Shown here: positions 41,099-51,242 of the stretch, one piece after another
How positions within the stretch are numbered: the first letter of the stretch is position 1
Layout: the number at the start of each line of letters is the position of its first letter
Assembly: GCF_013466425.1 (NCBI RefSeq)
Contig: NZ_CP059165.1
Coordinates: forward strand, 2,604,001 to 2,668,000
Origin: Mycobacterium vicinigordonae
Lineage (GTDB): Bacteria; Actinomycetota; Actinomycetes; Mycobacteriales; Mycobacteriaceae
Direction: 5' to 3'
DNA length: 64,000 nucleotides
The notes under the pieces: model-generated
Told to the model about the DNA's origin: nothing
The model's database searches: none
The model's input: the letters and a program-made list of their open reading frames with translations, nothing else
Position numbers and translations under genes: made by a program

Positions 41099-43078
41099 AT
41101 GGCTGAGTCGACGTTGCCTCACACTCGCGAATCGGATGTTCAGGCGCTGATCGGTCTGCCGTTCAACGACTCCGATGACGTCATTCGCGCCGCTATCGAG
41201 CAGGCCAGCGTGCCTGCCCTGCTCATGTCGATGGTCCACATGACCGGCGACATCAGCCTGCTCGAGGAACTGCCGAAACCGTTCATGCTGATTGCGATGG
41301 ACCTGCAGGGCGGCATGAGCGAGCCCGACAAGCGGATCGTGCGCGAGCGCGCCTTCGACGTGGTGCGCGACTACCGCGATCGCGGTTGCCCAGCGCCGTT
41401 CGTTCCCACCGGCGAACAGATCCGGGTGATGCTGGACGTCATAACTGCAGGACAGGTCACCGACGAGTACTTCGACTACGTCGCCGCCGACCTGCGGTTC
41501 ACCGACGAAGACCAGTACGGGCCCGCGCTGGCGTCCACTGTCCGGCAGCGCAGCGAATTCCCGGTCGTCATCGTGGGTTGCGGCGAGGCCGGCCTGCTGG
41601 CCGGAATCAAACTGAAACAGGCGGGCGTGCCGTTCACCATCGTGGAGAAGCAGGACGGAGTGGGAGGCACCTGGCGGGCCAACCGCTACCCGGGCTGCCG
41701 CGTCGATATCGCCAACCAGTACTACGCGTATTCCTTTGAGCCCACCGACCACTGGACCCACCTGTACTCCGAACAACCCGAGATCCTGCAATACCTGACC
41801 GACGTGATGGCCAAACACGGCATCGCCCCACACGTGCGCTTCTCCACCGAAGTCACCGCCGCGACGTGGGATGACCACACGGCTACCTGGCAGGTGCAGA
41901 TCCGCGATGCCGACGGCTGTTCGGACACACTCACCGCCCGCGGGCTGATCTGCGCGGTCGGCCAGTTTAGCAACGCGGTAATCCCGGACATCAAGGGCGC
42001 CAACGACTTCCGCGGCCCGGCGTTCCACACCGCGCAATGGCCGGACGCCATCGACCTCGCCGGTCGGCGGGTTGCCGTGATCGGCGCGGGCGCCAGCGGA
42101 TTCCAGCTCGTCCCCGCGATCGCGGACACCACCGCGCACGTCGACGTCTATCAGCGCACACCGCAGTGGATCGCTCCGAACGTGCACTACCACGAGCCGG
42201 TCGGCGCGGGCGCGCAGTGGGCCATCCGGCACCTGCCCTACTACGGGCGCTGGGTGCGGTTCGTGTCCTGGTGGCCGCTCACCGACGCCATCCGCGAACA
42301 AGGTCTGATCGACCCTGCCTGGGACACCGGCGGCAAGTCATGCAGCGAAAGCAACCAGGCGATCCGGGACATCTTCATCGCGTGGATGCGGGCGTTCACC
42401 GACGACGAGGAACTGCTGGCCAAGGTCGTCCCGGACTACCCGCCGCTGGGCAAAAGAACCTTGCAGGACAATGGAACCTGGATCACAACGCTACAGCGGC
42501 CCGACGTCGATCTGATCAACGACCGTATCGCCGAGATCACTGAGGACGGGGTCACCACCGTCGACGGTGTACATCGCCCGGCCGACATCCTGGTCTGGGC
42601 GACGGGATTCGACGTCAACCACCAACTCGGCCCGATCAACGTCCGCGGCCTTGACGGGATTGCCCTCAACGACGTGTGGGGCGACGCCCCGTACGCGTAC
42701 CTGGGTGTCACCGTGCCCGGATTCCCCAACTTCTACTGCATGTATGGGCCAGGCACCAACGCCGTCAACGGAGCAAGCATCATGTACAACTCCGAGTGCC
42801 AGATGCGCTACGTCATGGCGTGCATCGACATGGTGCTCACCGCGGGTGTTAGGTCGGCGATGCCGCGCGCCGACGTGTGCGCGGAGTACCATCGCAACAA
42901 CCAGGACAGGCTGCACCATGGTCTATTCCCACCCGAAAGTGGCGAGCTACTACAAAAATTCGTCGGGTGCGCTGCCGACTCTGTACGGCGGGCGGATCGT
43001 CGACTACTGGAAATGGACCCGTCAAGCCAACCCCGCCGACTACGAGTTGCGGCCGTAGCGGTAGGCGCAAACCCATGA
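41099..43078 (+). CDS. Baeyer-Villiger monooxygenase, 4-hydroxyacetophenone type; likely frameshifted at 3' end
   Basis: The open frame has 659 codons. An N-terminal extension of about 145 residues is typical of HAPMO-type enzymes. An FAD Rossmann motif (VIVGCGEAGLLAG, from residue 156), the Baeyer-Villiger fingerprint FRGPAFHTAQWPD (304-316) and an NADP motif VIGAGASGFQ (from 327) follow. After YHRNNQDRL (about 42902-42913) the frame turns into unrelated sequence. The next frame instead encodes HPKVASYYKNSSGALPTLYG and IVDYWKWTRQANPADYELRP, ending at 43058, which is what family C-termini look like. One extra base or two missing near 42911-42920 would explain it. The esterase follows. Confidence 0.85.
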   Translation: MAESTLPHTRESDVQALIGLPFNDSDDVIRAAIEQASVPALLMSMVHMTGDISLLEELPKPFMLIAMDLQGGMSEPDKRIVRERAFDVVRDYRDRGCPAPFVPTGEQIRVMLDVITAGQVTDEYFDYVAADLRFTDEDQYGPALASTVRQRSEFPVVIVGCGEAGLLAGIKLKQAGVPFTIVEKQDGVGGTWRANRYPGCRVDIANQYYAYSFEPTDHWTHLYSEQPEILQYLTDVMAKHGIAPHVRFSTEVTAATWDDHTATWQVQIRDADGCSDTLTARGLICAVGQFSNAVIPDIKGANDFRGPAFHTAQWPDAIDLAGRRVAVIGAGASGFQLVPAIADTTAHVDVYQRTPQWIAPNVHYHEPVGAGAQWAIRHLPYYGRWVRFVSWWPLTDAIREQGLIDPAWDTGGKSCSESNQAIRDIFIAWMRAFTDDEELLAKVVPDYPPLGKRTLQDNGTWITTLQRPDVDLINDRIAEITEDGVTTVDGVHRPADILVWATGFDVNHQLGPINVRGLDGIALNDVWGDAPYAYLGVTVPGFPNFYCMYGPGTNAVNGASIMYNSECQMRYVMACIDMVLTAGVRSAMPRADVCAEYHRNNQDRLHHGLFPPESGELLQKFVGCAADSVRRADRRLLEMDPSSQPRRLRVAAVAVGANP

Positions 43079-43977
43079 CAACCGTCGACTATGCCGAGAT
43101 CGACCCCGAGTTGCGCAGGATCGCCCGGATCCTGCCGAAGGGTTACGCGCTGCACCGGGGGATCACGCTGCCGCGCGCGCTGATGGGCCTGGCCGGCAAA
43201 ATCGGTGCGATGCGCGACGTCGAGGTGGCGCAGGTCGACAGCCACGTCAGCGTCCGCGTGCATCGACCAGTATCCACCAGGCGCCCCGGACCCGCGCTGC
43301 TGTGGATTCACGGCGGCGGAACGGTGATGGGCTCCGCGGCGCAGGAGGACAAGTACTGCCGCAAGCTGGCCAACTCCACCGACGTCACCGTCGTCGCGGT
43401 GGAGCACCGGCTAGCGCCCGAACATCCCTACCCGGTGCCGGTGCAGGATTGTTACGCCGCGCTGCAGTGGCTCGCCCGTCAACCGTGGGTCGACCCTCAC
43501 CGGCTGGCGGTGGGGGGCGCCAGCGCGGGCGGCGGCTTCACCGCGTCAGTCGCCCAACTCGCTTGTGACCGTGGCGAAATCGCACTGTCGCTGCAGCTGA
43601 TGGTTTACCCGATGCTTGACGACCGCACTGGCGCATCCCCGGACGGCAAGACCCGGGTGATGTGGTCGGAACGGGACAATCAGATCGCCTGGGGCTGGTA
43701 TCTGGGCGGCGCGGATCCGGCCGAGGCCGCGCCCGCGCGTCGCGCGAGCCTGTCCGGGCTCGCGCCGGCCTGGATCGGCGTCGGCACGCTGGACCTGTTC
43801 CACCGGGAGTGCCTCGACTACGCCCAGCAGTTAGGGAAGGCCGGGGTGCCGGTGCAGCAAGAGATCATCCCCGGCGCTTTTCACGCCTTCGACCTGCTGG
43901 TCCCCAATGCCGCGGTGTCACAACGGTTCTTCGCCAGCCAATGTCGCGCCGTGCGCTGCGCGCTCGTCGGCAATTAG
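43075..43977 (+). CDS. Alpha/beta hydrolase (hormone-sensitive lipase family esterase)
   Basis: The 300-residue esterase has the oxyanion motif HGGGTVMGS, the nucleophile elbow GGASAGGGFTASV, the catalytic Asp region GTLDLFHRECLDYA and the His in GAFHAFDLL. The ATG overlaps the long monooxygenase frame by 4 bases, or lies 16 bases after the stop of the restored frame. A Baeyer-Villiger enzyme followed by an esterase is a known pairing: ketone to ester, then hydrolysis. It is convergent with the coiled-coil gene and overlaps it by 4 bases. Confidence 0.92.
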   Translation: MTTVDYAEIDPELRRIARILPKGYALHRGITLPRALMGLAGKIGAMRDVEVAQVDSHVSVRVHRPVSTRRPGPALLWIHGGGTVMGSAAQEDKYCRKLANSTDVTVVAVEHRLAPEHPYPVPVQDCYAALQWLARQPWVDPHRLAVGGASAGGGFTASVAQLACDRGEIALSLQLMVYPMLDDRTGASPDGKTRVMWSERDNQIAWGWYLGGADPAEAAPARRASLSGLAPAWIGVGTLDLFHRECLDYAQQLGKAGVPVQQEIIPGAFHAFDLLVPNAAVSQRFFASQCRAVRCALVGN

Positions 43978-44366
43978 TGCACGGTTCGATTGCGCAGCCG
44001 GTCCAGCATGCCGCGCATCACGTGCTCGGTCATGTTGAGCGGCGTCATCATCGTCTCGCCCCAGCTGACGATGTTGTCCATCCGCTCAAGAATGGCTTCC
44101 ACCGGCTGCAGCACCGTCAATAGCCTTTTGGCCAGGTCGTCCAGGCTCACCAGGGTGCCGTCCAGATGGTCCAGGCCGGCCTCCAGCCGCTCTACGGTGC
44201 CGTTGAGCGCAGCCAGTGACTTATTCAGCTCCACTAGCGAGGTGCCCAGGCCGTCGAGCACATCCTCGACCTGCTCCACAGTCTTGTCGGCGTTCAACGC
44301 CGCCTGGGTGAGCGTCTTCATTCTTTGCCGAGCCGGAGTGGTCCGCCCACCGCTTCTGTCTGCCAT
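43974..44366 (-). CDS. Small coiled-coil protein (Rv1444c-like)
   Basis: The 130-residue protein is almost wholly helical, with heptad-like leucines in LTQAALNADKTVEQVEDVLD, LVELNKSLAALNGTVERLEA and LDDLAKRLLTVLQPVEAILE (residues about 18-100). It corresponds in place to Rv1444c of M. tuberculosis, last in the pentose phosphate operon, 59 bases after pgl. No enzyme motif is visible. A scaffolding or regulatory role for the operon enzymes is possible but not shown. Confidence 0.75.
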   Translation of the reverse strand: MADRSGGRTTPARQRMKTLTQAALNADKTVEQVEDVLDGLGTSLVELNKSLAALNGTVERLEAGLDHLDGTLVSLDDLAKRLLTVLQPVEAILERMDNIVSWGETMMTPLNMTEHVMRGMLDRLRNRTVH

Positions 44367-44425
44367 GAGGTCATTATGACCCTGTTGACAGCGGGCAACC
44401 TAGCACTGGTTGCAACCGTGCATTG

Positions 44426-45169
44426 TCAAGAAGGAAGTTTGCCCGCTGCGTCCTGGTCGAGTAGCCAGAGCGTGGTCTCGCTGCCGGTCGCCCCGGCGGC
44501 GGGCAGCGTCACCGGGGCGGCGCCGTTGACGGCGGCGGCCACTGCGTCGGCTTTGCCCGCACCCGACACCATCAACCAGACTTGACGGGAACGTCGAATT
44601 GCCGGCAATGTCAAGGTAATTCGCTGGGGCGGCGGCTTGGGCGAGTCCTGGACCGCGACTACCAGGCGACTGGTCTCGCGCACCGCGGGGGTATCGGGGA
44701 ATAGCGAGTTGACGTGTCCCTCGGGCCCCATCCCCAGGAGGTGGACGTCGAATCTGGGCGCCGGGTCTCCGGGTGCGGCGTTGGCGGCCAGTATCTGCTC
44801 GTAGGCGAGGGCGGCCGCGTCGATGTCGGTGCCGTATTCGCCGTCGGCTGCGGCCATGGGATGCACCTGACTGGCCGGGATGTCGACATGGTCGAGCAAC
44901 GCCTCGCGGGCCTGCTTCTCGTTGCGCTCGTCGTCATCCTCGGCGACGTAGCGGTCGTCGCCCCAGAACACCTGTACTTTCGACCAGTCGATGAGCCCTT
45001 CCCTGGTGGCCAGATAACGCAACAGCCCCGTCCCGTTGCCGCCACCGGTCAACACGACGGCGGCCTGGCCGCGTGCCTTCACCGCGTCTGCGATGACGCC
45101 GATCAGTCGTTCGCCGGCTGCTTCGACGAGTTCGTCGGTGCCGGGGAAGATCTCGATCTCGGTACTCAC
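44426..45169 (-). CDS. pgl: 6-phosphogluconolactonase
   Basis: The 247-residue enzyme (also called DevB) hydrolyses 6-phosphogluconolactone. It has [14 protein letters not shown], the phosphate-binding [10 protein letters not shown] and [15 protein letters not shown] with the catalytic His. The GTG at 45169 overlaps the opcA stop and gives the same length as the M. tuberculosis protein; longer starts run into opcA. It is the fifth gene of tkt-tal-zwf-opcA-pgl. Confidence 0.96.
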   Translation of the reverse strand: MSTEIEIFPGTDELVEAAGERLIGVIADAVKARGQAAVVLTGGGNGTGLLRYLATREGLIDWSKVQVFWGDDRYVAEDDDERNEKQAREALLDHVDIPASQVHPMAAADGEYGTDIDAAALAYEQILAANAAPGDPAPRFDVHLLGMGPEGHVNSLFPDTPAVRETSRLVVAVQDSPKPPPQRITLTLPAIRRSRQVWLMVSGAGKADAVAAAVNGAAPVTLPAAGATGSETTLWLLDQDAAGKLPS

Positions 45170-46077
45170 GCGTATTGCACTTTCTTGATGCCTTCCAGAG
45201 CTGACAGGTAGATCTCGTCCGCGTCGAGCCTGCGCAGGTCTTCGGCCAGGCATTCGCCGGTGTCCCTGCGCGGCAGCGGAACCAGGGCCTCCGGCTTGGA
45301 CGTGCGGCTCAGCGTCGCGGTGGTCCCGTCCTGGGGCCGGCTGAGAGTGATAGTCTCGCTGGGCCGCACCAACTCGACCCTGAGGTCACCGACCTCCCGG
45401 CGCACCGGCCCGTCGATGCGGCTGGCCAGCCAGCCGGCCAGCACGTCGAGCGCGGGTTCGGTCCGCAAACCCGAGATCAGAGCTGATTCGATCGGCTCAT
45501 GCGGCGGCTGGTCGACCGCCGAGGTGAGCAACGCCCGCCAGTAGGTGATGCGGCTCCACGCCAGATCGGTGTCGCCGGCGGTGTACCCGGCCAGCCGACT
45601 CTTGATCGCCGACAGTGGGTCCATGCCGTTCGTGGCGTCGGTGATGCGCCGAATAGCCAACTTGCCCAACGGATCCTGGGCGGGCACCGACGGCGCGACG
45701 TCGGGCCACCACGCCACCACCGGGATGTCGGGCAGCAGGAAGGGGAGGACGACGCTATCCGAGTGACCGGACAGCGGCCCCGATAGCCGCAGGATCAACA
45801 CCTCGCCGGCGCCACCGTCGCGTCCCACCCGGATCTCGGCGTCCAGTCGCGGCTCGTCTGCGTAGGCGTCACCGCGCATCGCCACGATGACCCGGGCCGG
45901 ATGTTCGTGGCTGGCGTCGTTGGCGGCTTGGATGGACTCTTCGAGCACGGTGTCGCTATCCGGGGCAATGATCAGGGTCAGGACGCGGCCCATCGTGATG
46001 ATGCCGGCCTTCTCGCGTAACTCGTCGAGCTTCTTGTTGACCGCGGTGGTGGTGGTCTCGGGCACGTCAACGATCAC
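45166..46077 (-). CDS. opcA: Glucose-6-phosphate dehydrogenase assembly protein OpcA
   Basis: The 303-residue protein matches OpcA, needed for activity of glucose-6-phosphate dehydrogenase in actinobacteria and cyanobacteria. The start [22 protein letters not shown] and the segment [20 protein letters not shown] are familiar. GTG start at 46077. It lies 79 bases after zwf and overlaps pgl. Length equals the M. tuberculosis protein. Confidence 0.95.
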   Translation of the reverse strand: MIVDVPETTTTAVNKKLDELREKAGIITMGRVLTLIIAPDSDTVLEESIQAANDASHEHPARVIVAMRGDAYADEPRLDAEIRVGRDGGAGEVLILRLSGPLSGHSDSVVLPFLLPDIPVVAWWPDVAPSVPAQDPLGKLAIRRITDATNGMDPLSAIKSRLAGYTAGDTDLAWSRITYWRALLTSAVDQPPHEPIESALISGLRTEPALDVLAGWLASRIDGPVRREVGDLRVELVRPSETITLSRPQDGTTATLSRTSKPEALVPLPRRDTGECLAEDLRRLDADEIYLSALEGIKKVQYA

Positions 46078-46156
46078 TGCCGCCGCTCCTCCTCATCGCT
46101 TCGCTCTGCATCGTCGCTGCCGCGGGCAATCACTGGCGCCGCTCCTCGGTGTCCAG

Positions 46157-47713
46157 TCACGGCCGCCGCCACTCCCGGCCGGTGCGGCGCAGCATCTCGA
46201 ACGCCGACTCCGGACCCCAGGTGCCGGCCTCATAAGGTTCTGGCCTACCGTGGGAGGCCCAGTTGTCAAGAACGGGATCCAATATCTCCCAGGCCAATTC
46301 GACCTCTTCGTTGACCGGGAACAAGGACGGCTCGCCGAGCAATACGTCGAGGATCAGCCGCTCGTAAGCCTCGGGGGACTCCTCGGCGAACGCCGAGCCG
46401 TAGGAAAAGTCCATGTTGACGTCGCGGACCTCCATCGCCGTGTCGGGCACCTTGGAGCCGAATCGCAGCGTGATGCCCTCGTCGGGCTGGACCCGAATTA
46501 CCATGGCGTTGGCGCTCAGCTCGTCGGTCATCACCGCGTCGAACGGCAGATGCGGAGCCCGCTTGAACACTAGTGCGATCTCGGTGACCCTGCGCCCCAA
46601 CCGTTTTCCGGTACGAAGATAGAATGGCACTCCGGCCCACCGGCGGGTGTCGACCTCGAGAGTGATGGCGGCGAAGGTCTCGGTGGTGGAGTCCTCGGCG
46701 AAGCCCTCCTCCTCGAGCAGGCCGACCACTCGCTCACCGCCCTGCCAGCCGGCGGTGTACTGGCCGCGACTGGTCGTCTCATCGAGCGGCTCGGCAAGCC
46801 GAGTCGCCGAGAGCACCTTGATCTTCTCTGTCTGCAACGACTTCGGGGTGAAGCTAACCGGTTCTTCCATCGCGGTCAGTGCGAGCAATTGCATCAGGTG
46901 GTTCTGGATCACGTCGCGAGCAGCGCCGATGCCATCGTAATAGCCGGCGCGGCCACCCAATCCGATGTCCTCGGCCATGGTGATCTGGACGTGGTCGACA
47001 TAGTGCGCGTTCCAGATCGGGTCGAACAACTGGTTGGCGAACCGCAGTGCCAGGATGTTCTGTACCGTCTCCTTACCCAGGTAGTGATCGATGCGGAAGA
47101 CGGATTCCTCCGGGAAGACCGCGTTGACCGACTTGTTCAGTTCCTGCGCACTTTTCAGATCGTGGCCGAACGGCTTCTCAATAACAACCCGAGCCCACCT
47201 GTCCTTTTGCGGGCGGGCCAGCCCCGACTTGTGTAACTGGTCGCACACCACCGGAAACGACTTGGGCGGAATCGCTAGATAGAAGGCATGATTACCGCCG
47301 GTACCGCGCTCGGCGTCGAGTTTCTCCAGCGTCTCGGCGAGTCGGCTGAAGGCGTCGTCGTCGTCGAAAGAGCCTGGCACGAAACGGAATCCCTCGGCCA
47401 GTCGGTCCCAGTTCTCCTGCCGGAATGGTGTGCGACAGTGCTCCTTGACGGCCTTGTACACAACGTCGCCGAAGTCTTCGGTGCTCCAATCGCGGCGCGC
47501 GAAGCCCACCAGAGCGAAGGTCGGTGGCAGCAGGCCACGGTTGGCCAGATCGTAGATCGCCGGCATCACCTTTTTGCGAGCCAGGTCACCGGTGACCCCG
47601 AAGATGACCATGCCGCAGGGGCCGGCGATGCGGGGCAGCCGCTTGTCTCGCTTGTCGCGCAACGGGTTACGCCACTGCCTGGCTTCCGCGGTACCCGGGT
47701 CCGCAGGGCTCAT
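46157..47713 (-). CDS. zwf: Glucose-6-phosphate 1-dehydrogenase
   Basis: The 518-residue dehydrogenase has the NADP site [20 protein letters not shown], the active-site signature [20 protein letters not shown] and the substrate lysine within it. It makes NADPH and 6-phosphogluconolactone. Equivalent to zwf2 of M. tuberculosis. The ATG overlaps the tal stop by 4 bases (ATGA). OpcA and Pgl, its assembly factor and next enzyme, follow. Confidence 0.97.
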   Translation of the reverse strand: MSPADPGTAEARQWRNPLRDKRDKRLPRIAGPCGMVIFGVTGDLARKKVMPAIYDLANRGLLPPTFALVGFARRDWSTEDFGDVVYKAVKEHCRTPFRQENWDRLAEGFRFVPGSFDDDDAFSRLAETLEKLDAERGTGGNHAFYLAIPPKSFPVVCDQLHKSGLARPQKDRWARVVIEKPFGHDLKSAQELNKSVNAVFPEESVFRIDHYLGKETVQNILALRFANQLFDPIWNAHYVDHVQITMAEDIGLGGRAGYYDGIGAARDVIQNHLMQLLALTAMEEPVSFTPKSLQTEKIKVLSATRLAEPLDETTSRGQYTAGWQGGERVVGLLEEEGFAEDSTTETFAAITLEVDTRRWAGVPFYLRTGKRLGRRVTEIALVFKRAPHLPFDAVMTDELSANAMVIRVQPDEGITLRFGSKVPDTAMEVRDVNMDFSYGSAFAEESPEAYERLILDVLLGEPSLFPVNEEVELAWEILDPVLDNWASHGRPEPYEAGTWGPESAFEMLRRTGREWRRP

Positions 47714-48828
47714 TTGTTGGCGCTGTCGAGCTGCCCTTGAGTCGCCTCCAGAAGTTCGTTCCAGGAATCCTCGAACTTCTCCACGCCCTCATCCTCGAGT
47801 ACCACGAACACGTCGCTCAGGTCGATTCCCAGTGCTTCGAGCTTGTCAAACACCGCTTGGGATTCGGCGGCCGTACCCCTGACCGTGTCGCCGGTGACTA
47901 TCCCGTGGTCGGCGACCGCCTCAATCGTCTTCTCCGGCATGGTGTTCACCGTGTTCGCGGCAACCAGCTCGGTGACGTACAGGGTGTCGGAGTAGTCCGG
48001 GTTCTTCACGCCGGTGGATGCCCACAGCGGCCGCTGCACCCGCGCGCCATCGCCGGCCAACGCCTGGAAGCGCTCACCACCTTCGAAAACCTGCTGGTAG
48101 GCAGCGTAAGCCAACCGGGCGTTGGCGACGCCGGCCTGGCCGCGCAGTGCGAGTGCCTCCTCGGATCCGATATCCTCCAGCCGCTTGTCGATCTCGGTGT
48201 CCACCCGGGATACGAAAAAAGAAGCCACAGAATGGATCTTGGCTAGATCGTGGCCGGCCTCGCGGGCCTTCTCCAGCCCGGCCAGGTAGGCGTCCATCAC
48301 CGCCCGATGGCGCTCAACCGAGAAGATCAGCGTGACGTTGACCGAGATCCCTTCCGCCAGAACGGCGGTGATGGCCGGTAGGCCGGGCTCGGTGGCGGGG
48401 ATCTTGATGAACAAATTGGGCCGGTCGACGATCTTCCACAGTTCGATAGCCTGCTGGACCGTCTTGTCGGCATCACGTGCCATGCGCGGGTCGACCTCGA
48501 TCGACACCCGGCCGTCGACACCGTCGGATGCCTCCCACTGTGGGGCTAGCACGTCGCATGCGTTGCGCACGTCGTCGGTGGTGACGGTGCGGATCGTCGC
48601 ATCCACGTCGGCACCGCGCTCGGCGAGTTCGGCGATCTGGCTGTCGTAGGCGTTGCCGTCCGACAGCGCCTTCTGGAAGATCGACGGGTTGGTGGTGACG
48701 CCGACCACGCTCCGGGTGTCGATCAGCTCCTGCAGGTTGCCCGACTTCAACCGGTCTCGCGACAAGTCGTCCAGCCATACTGATACGCCGGCGGCGCTCA
48801 GCGCGGCGAGGTTGGGGTTCTGGGTCAT
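47710..48828 (-). CDS. tal: Transaldolase
   Basis: The 372-residue enzyme has [14 protein letters not shown] and the Schiff-base lysine region [15 protein letters not shown], with [15 protein letters not shown] later. The ATG at 48828 is chosen because AAAAAGG lies about 9 bases upstream; a GTG at 48837 overlaps that site and is unlikely. It is 15 bases after tkt and overlaps zwf. Confidence 0.96.
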   Translation of the reverse strand: MTQNPNLAALSAAGVSVWLDDLSRDRLKSGNLQELIDTRSVVGVTTNPSIFQKALSDGNAYDSQIAELAERGADVDATIRTVTTDDVRNACDVLAPQWEASDGVDGRVSIEVDPRMARDADKTVQQAIELWKIVDRPNLFIKIPATEPGLPAITAVLAEGISVNVTLIFSVERHRAVMDAYLAGLEKAREAGHDLAKIHSVASFFVSRVDTEIDKRLEDIGSEEALALRGQAGVANARLAYAAYQQVFEGGERFQALAGDGARVQRPLWASTGVKNPDYSDTLYVTELVAANTVNTMPEKTIEAVADHGIVTGDTVRGTAAESQAVFDKLEALGIDLSDVFVVLEDEGVEKFEDSWNELLEATQGQLDSANK

Positions 48829-48843
48829 CTGAATCACCTTTTT

Positions 48844-50943
48844 CTAGTTGTCGAGCGCTTCCTCCGCCGCGGCAGCGACGGCCTCTGCAGTGAAGCCGTA
48901 CTCCCGGAACAATGTCTTGTAGTCGGCGGATTCCCCGTAATGCTCGATCGACACGATCTTTCCGGTGTCACCGACCAACTTGTGCCATGACTGCGCAACG
49001 CCGGCTTCGACGGCCACGCGTGCCGACACCGTCGGAGGCAGCACGCTGTCGCGGTAGTCCGACGGCTGCGACTCGAACCACTCCACACACGGCATCGACA
49101 CCACCCGCGCCAGAATGTCCTTGTCCGCCAACAATTTCTGCGCCTCGACCGCCAGCTGCACCTCGGAACCGGTGGCGATCAGCACCACGTCCGGATCTTC
49201 GGTATCCTCGCCGGCGCCGCCACCGAGCACATAGCCGCCGCGGGCCACGCCGTCACGGTCGGTGCCCTCCAGGATGGGGACGTTCTGCCGGGTCAGGATC
49301 AGGCCGACCGGCCCGCTGCCGTTGCCCCGGGCCAGAATCGTATGCCATGCGGAGGCGGTCTCGTTGGCGTCTGCCGGCCGTACCACCGACAGATTGGGGA
49401 TGGCACGCAGCGCCGAAAGGTGCTCGATCGGCTGATGTGTCGGACCATCCTCGCCCAGACCAATCGAGTCGTGCGTCCACACGTAGATGGTGTCGATGTC
49501 CATCAGCGACGCGAGTCGCACGGCCGGCCGCATGTAGTCGGAGAACTGCAGGAACGTGCCGCCGTAGGCGCGGGTGGGTCCGTGCAGCACGATCCCGGAC
49601 AGGATGGCGCCCATGGCATGTTCGCGAACCCCGAAGTGCAAGGTGCGGCCATACCAGTCCGCGGTGTAGTCCTTTGTCGAAATCGACGGTGGGCCAAAGG
49701 ATTTAGCGCCTTTAATGGTAGTGTTGTTGCTGCCTGCCAGGTCGGCGGAACCACCCCACAGCTCGGGTAGCTTGGGTCCCACCGCGTCCAGCACGTCGTT
49801 GGAGGCCTTACGGGTGGCGATCGCGTCGGAGCCGGGCTCCCACCGCGGCAGGTCAGCGTCCCAGCCGTCGGGCAGCCGCTCGGCGGTCAACCGGTCCAGC
49901 AATGCCTTGCGATCGGACTCACGTTGCGCCCAGGCGGCGAACTCGGTCTGCCATTTCTCGTGCGCTTCCTTGCCGCGTTGGACCAGTTTGCGGGTGTGCT
50001 CGATGACCTCGTCGCGCACCTCGAAAGTCTTGTCGGGGTCGAAGCCGAGGATCTTCTTGGTGGCGGCCACCTCTTCGTCGCCCAGCGCGGCGCCGTGCGC
50101 CTTGCCGGTGTTCATCAGGTTGGGCGCAGGGTAGCCGATGATGGTGCGCAGCGAGATGAACGACGGGCGTTCGGTCTCGGCTTTCGCGTTGGCGATCGCC
50201 TGCTCGATGCCGACCACGTTCTCGCCGCCCTCGACCTCCTGCACGTGCCAGCCGTACGCGCGGTAGCGCGCGGCGGTGTCCTCACACAGGGCGATGTTGG
50301 TGTCGTCCTCGATCGAGATCTGGTTGTGGTCGTAGAACACGATCAGGTTGCCCAGCTGCTGCACCGCGGCGAGCGAGGACGCCTCCGACGTCACGCCTTC
50401 CTCGATGTCCCCATCGGAGGCAATCACGTAGATGTGGTGGTCGAACGGGCTGGTGCCCGGTTCTGCATCGGGGTCGAACAGTCCCCGCTCATAGCGAGCG
50501 GCCATGGCCATTCCCACCGCGGAGGCCAGGCCCTGACCCAACGGGCCGGTGGTGATCTCCACGCCGTCGGTGTGCCGGAACTCCGGATGTCCGGGTGTCT
50601 TGGACCCCCAGGTGCGGAGCGCCTCGATGTCGGACAACTCGAGGCCGAACCCTCCGAGATACAGCTGCAGGTACAGCGTCAGGCTGCTGTGTCCGGCCGA
50701 CAGCACGAATCGGTCGCGGCCAAGCCAGTGGACGTCGCTGGGGTCGTGCCGCATGGCGCGCTGGAACAGCGTGTACGCCAGCGGTGCCAGGCTCATCGCG
50801 GTGCCGGGATGTCCGTTGCCGACTTTCTGGACCGCATCGGCAGCCAGTACGCGGATGGTATCGACCGCAGCCGAATCGATCTCGGTCCAGTCGTCGGGGT
50901 GGTGCGGTTGGGTAAGCGCAGAGATCTCTTCGCGTGTGGTCAC
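48844..50943 (-). CDS. tkt: Transketolase
   Basis: The 699-residue thiamine-diphosphate enzyme has GNGHPGTAMSLAPLAY, the cofactor motif ASDGDIEEGVTSEASSLAA (near residue 167) and YDHNQIS, then the pyrimidine domain DLAGSNNT, HFGVREHAMGAI and THDSIGLGEDGPTHQPIEHL. GTG start at 50943. It is the first gene of tkt-tal-zwf-opcA-pgl and is divergent from ctaB, with 299 bases between. Confidence 0.97.
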   Translation of the reverse strand: MTTREEISALTQPHHPDDWTEIDSAAVDTIRVLAADAVQKVGNGHPGTAMSLAPLAYTLFQRAMRHDPSDVHWLGRDRFVLSAGHSSLTLYLQLYLGGFGLELSDIEALRTWGSKTPGHPEFRHTDGVEITTGPLGQGLASAVGMAMAARYERGLFDPDAEPGTSPFDHHIYVIASDGDIEEGVTSEASSLAAVQQLGNLIVFYDHNQISIEDDTNIALCEDTAARYRAYGWHVQEVEGGENVVGIEQAIANAKAETERPSFISLRTIIGYPAPNLMNTGKAHGAALGDEEVAATKKILGFDPDKTFEVRDEVIEHTRKLVQRGKEAHEKWQTEFAAWAQRESDRKALLDRLTAERLPDGWDADLPRWEPGSDAIATRKASNDVLDAVGPKLPELWGGSADLAGSNNTTIKGAKSFGPPSISTKDYTADWYGRTLHFGVREHAMGAILSGIVLHGPTRAYGGTFLQFSDYMRPAVRLASLMDIDTIYVWTHDSIGLGEDGPTHQPIEHLSALRAIPNLSVVRPADANETASAWHTILARGNGSGPVGLILTRQNVPILEGTDRDGVARGGYVLGGGAGEDTEDPDVVLIATGSEVQLAVEAQKLLADKDILARVVSMPCVEWFESQPSDYRDSVLPPTVSARVAVEAGVAQSWHKLVGDTGKIVSIEHYGESADYKTLFREYGFTAEAVAAAAEEALDN

Positions 50944-51242
50944 TAATTCAGTCCTCAGTTCAGTCCGCAGGCCAGGGTCGTCAAACTGATCAATCCCACC
51001 CTAGTGCGGGATCGCGGGCGACCGCAGGTCCAGATTCGGGGTACCCAATGCGGCCGGTGTGAAAATATCGTGTCGGGGGTTTGGGGCTTGCAGTCAGCGC
51101 CGCAATACTTCGTTATCGGCTGCCAAACGGGAGGGAAAATCCTGCGAATCGACCCTGCGGGGCAGCGACCGAGGTCCCGCCGTCTACCATCGTGTGTAGT
51201 AGAAGCTGCGCGCGGCTGCGATTTTTCCCGAGGAGTTAATGC
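50944..51242. promoter_or_regulatory. Divergent promoter region of tkt and ctaB
   Basis: The 299 bases hold no credible gene. GAGGAG stands before ctaB. TACCAT near 51186 is a possible -10 box for ctaB, with a leader of about 50 bases. In M. tuberculosis a PE_PGRS gene (Rv1450c) lies between the same two genes; there is none here. Confidence 0.4.

Noticed and set aside
49924..50946. Plus-strand open frame opposite tkt
   Set aside because: Shadow of tkt; composition is His/Arg/Val-rich with no family motif.
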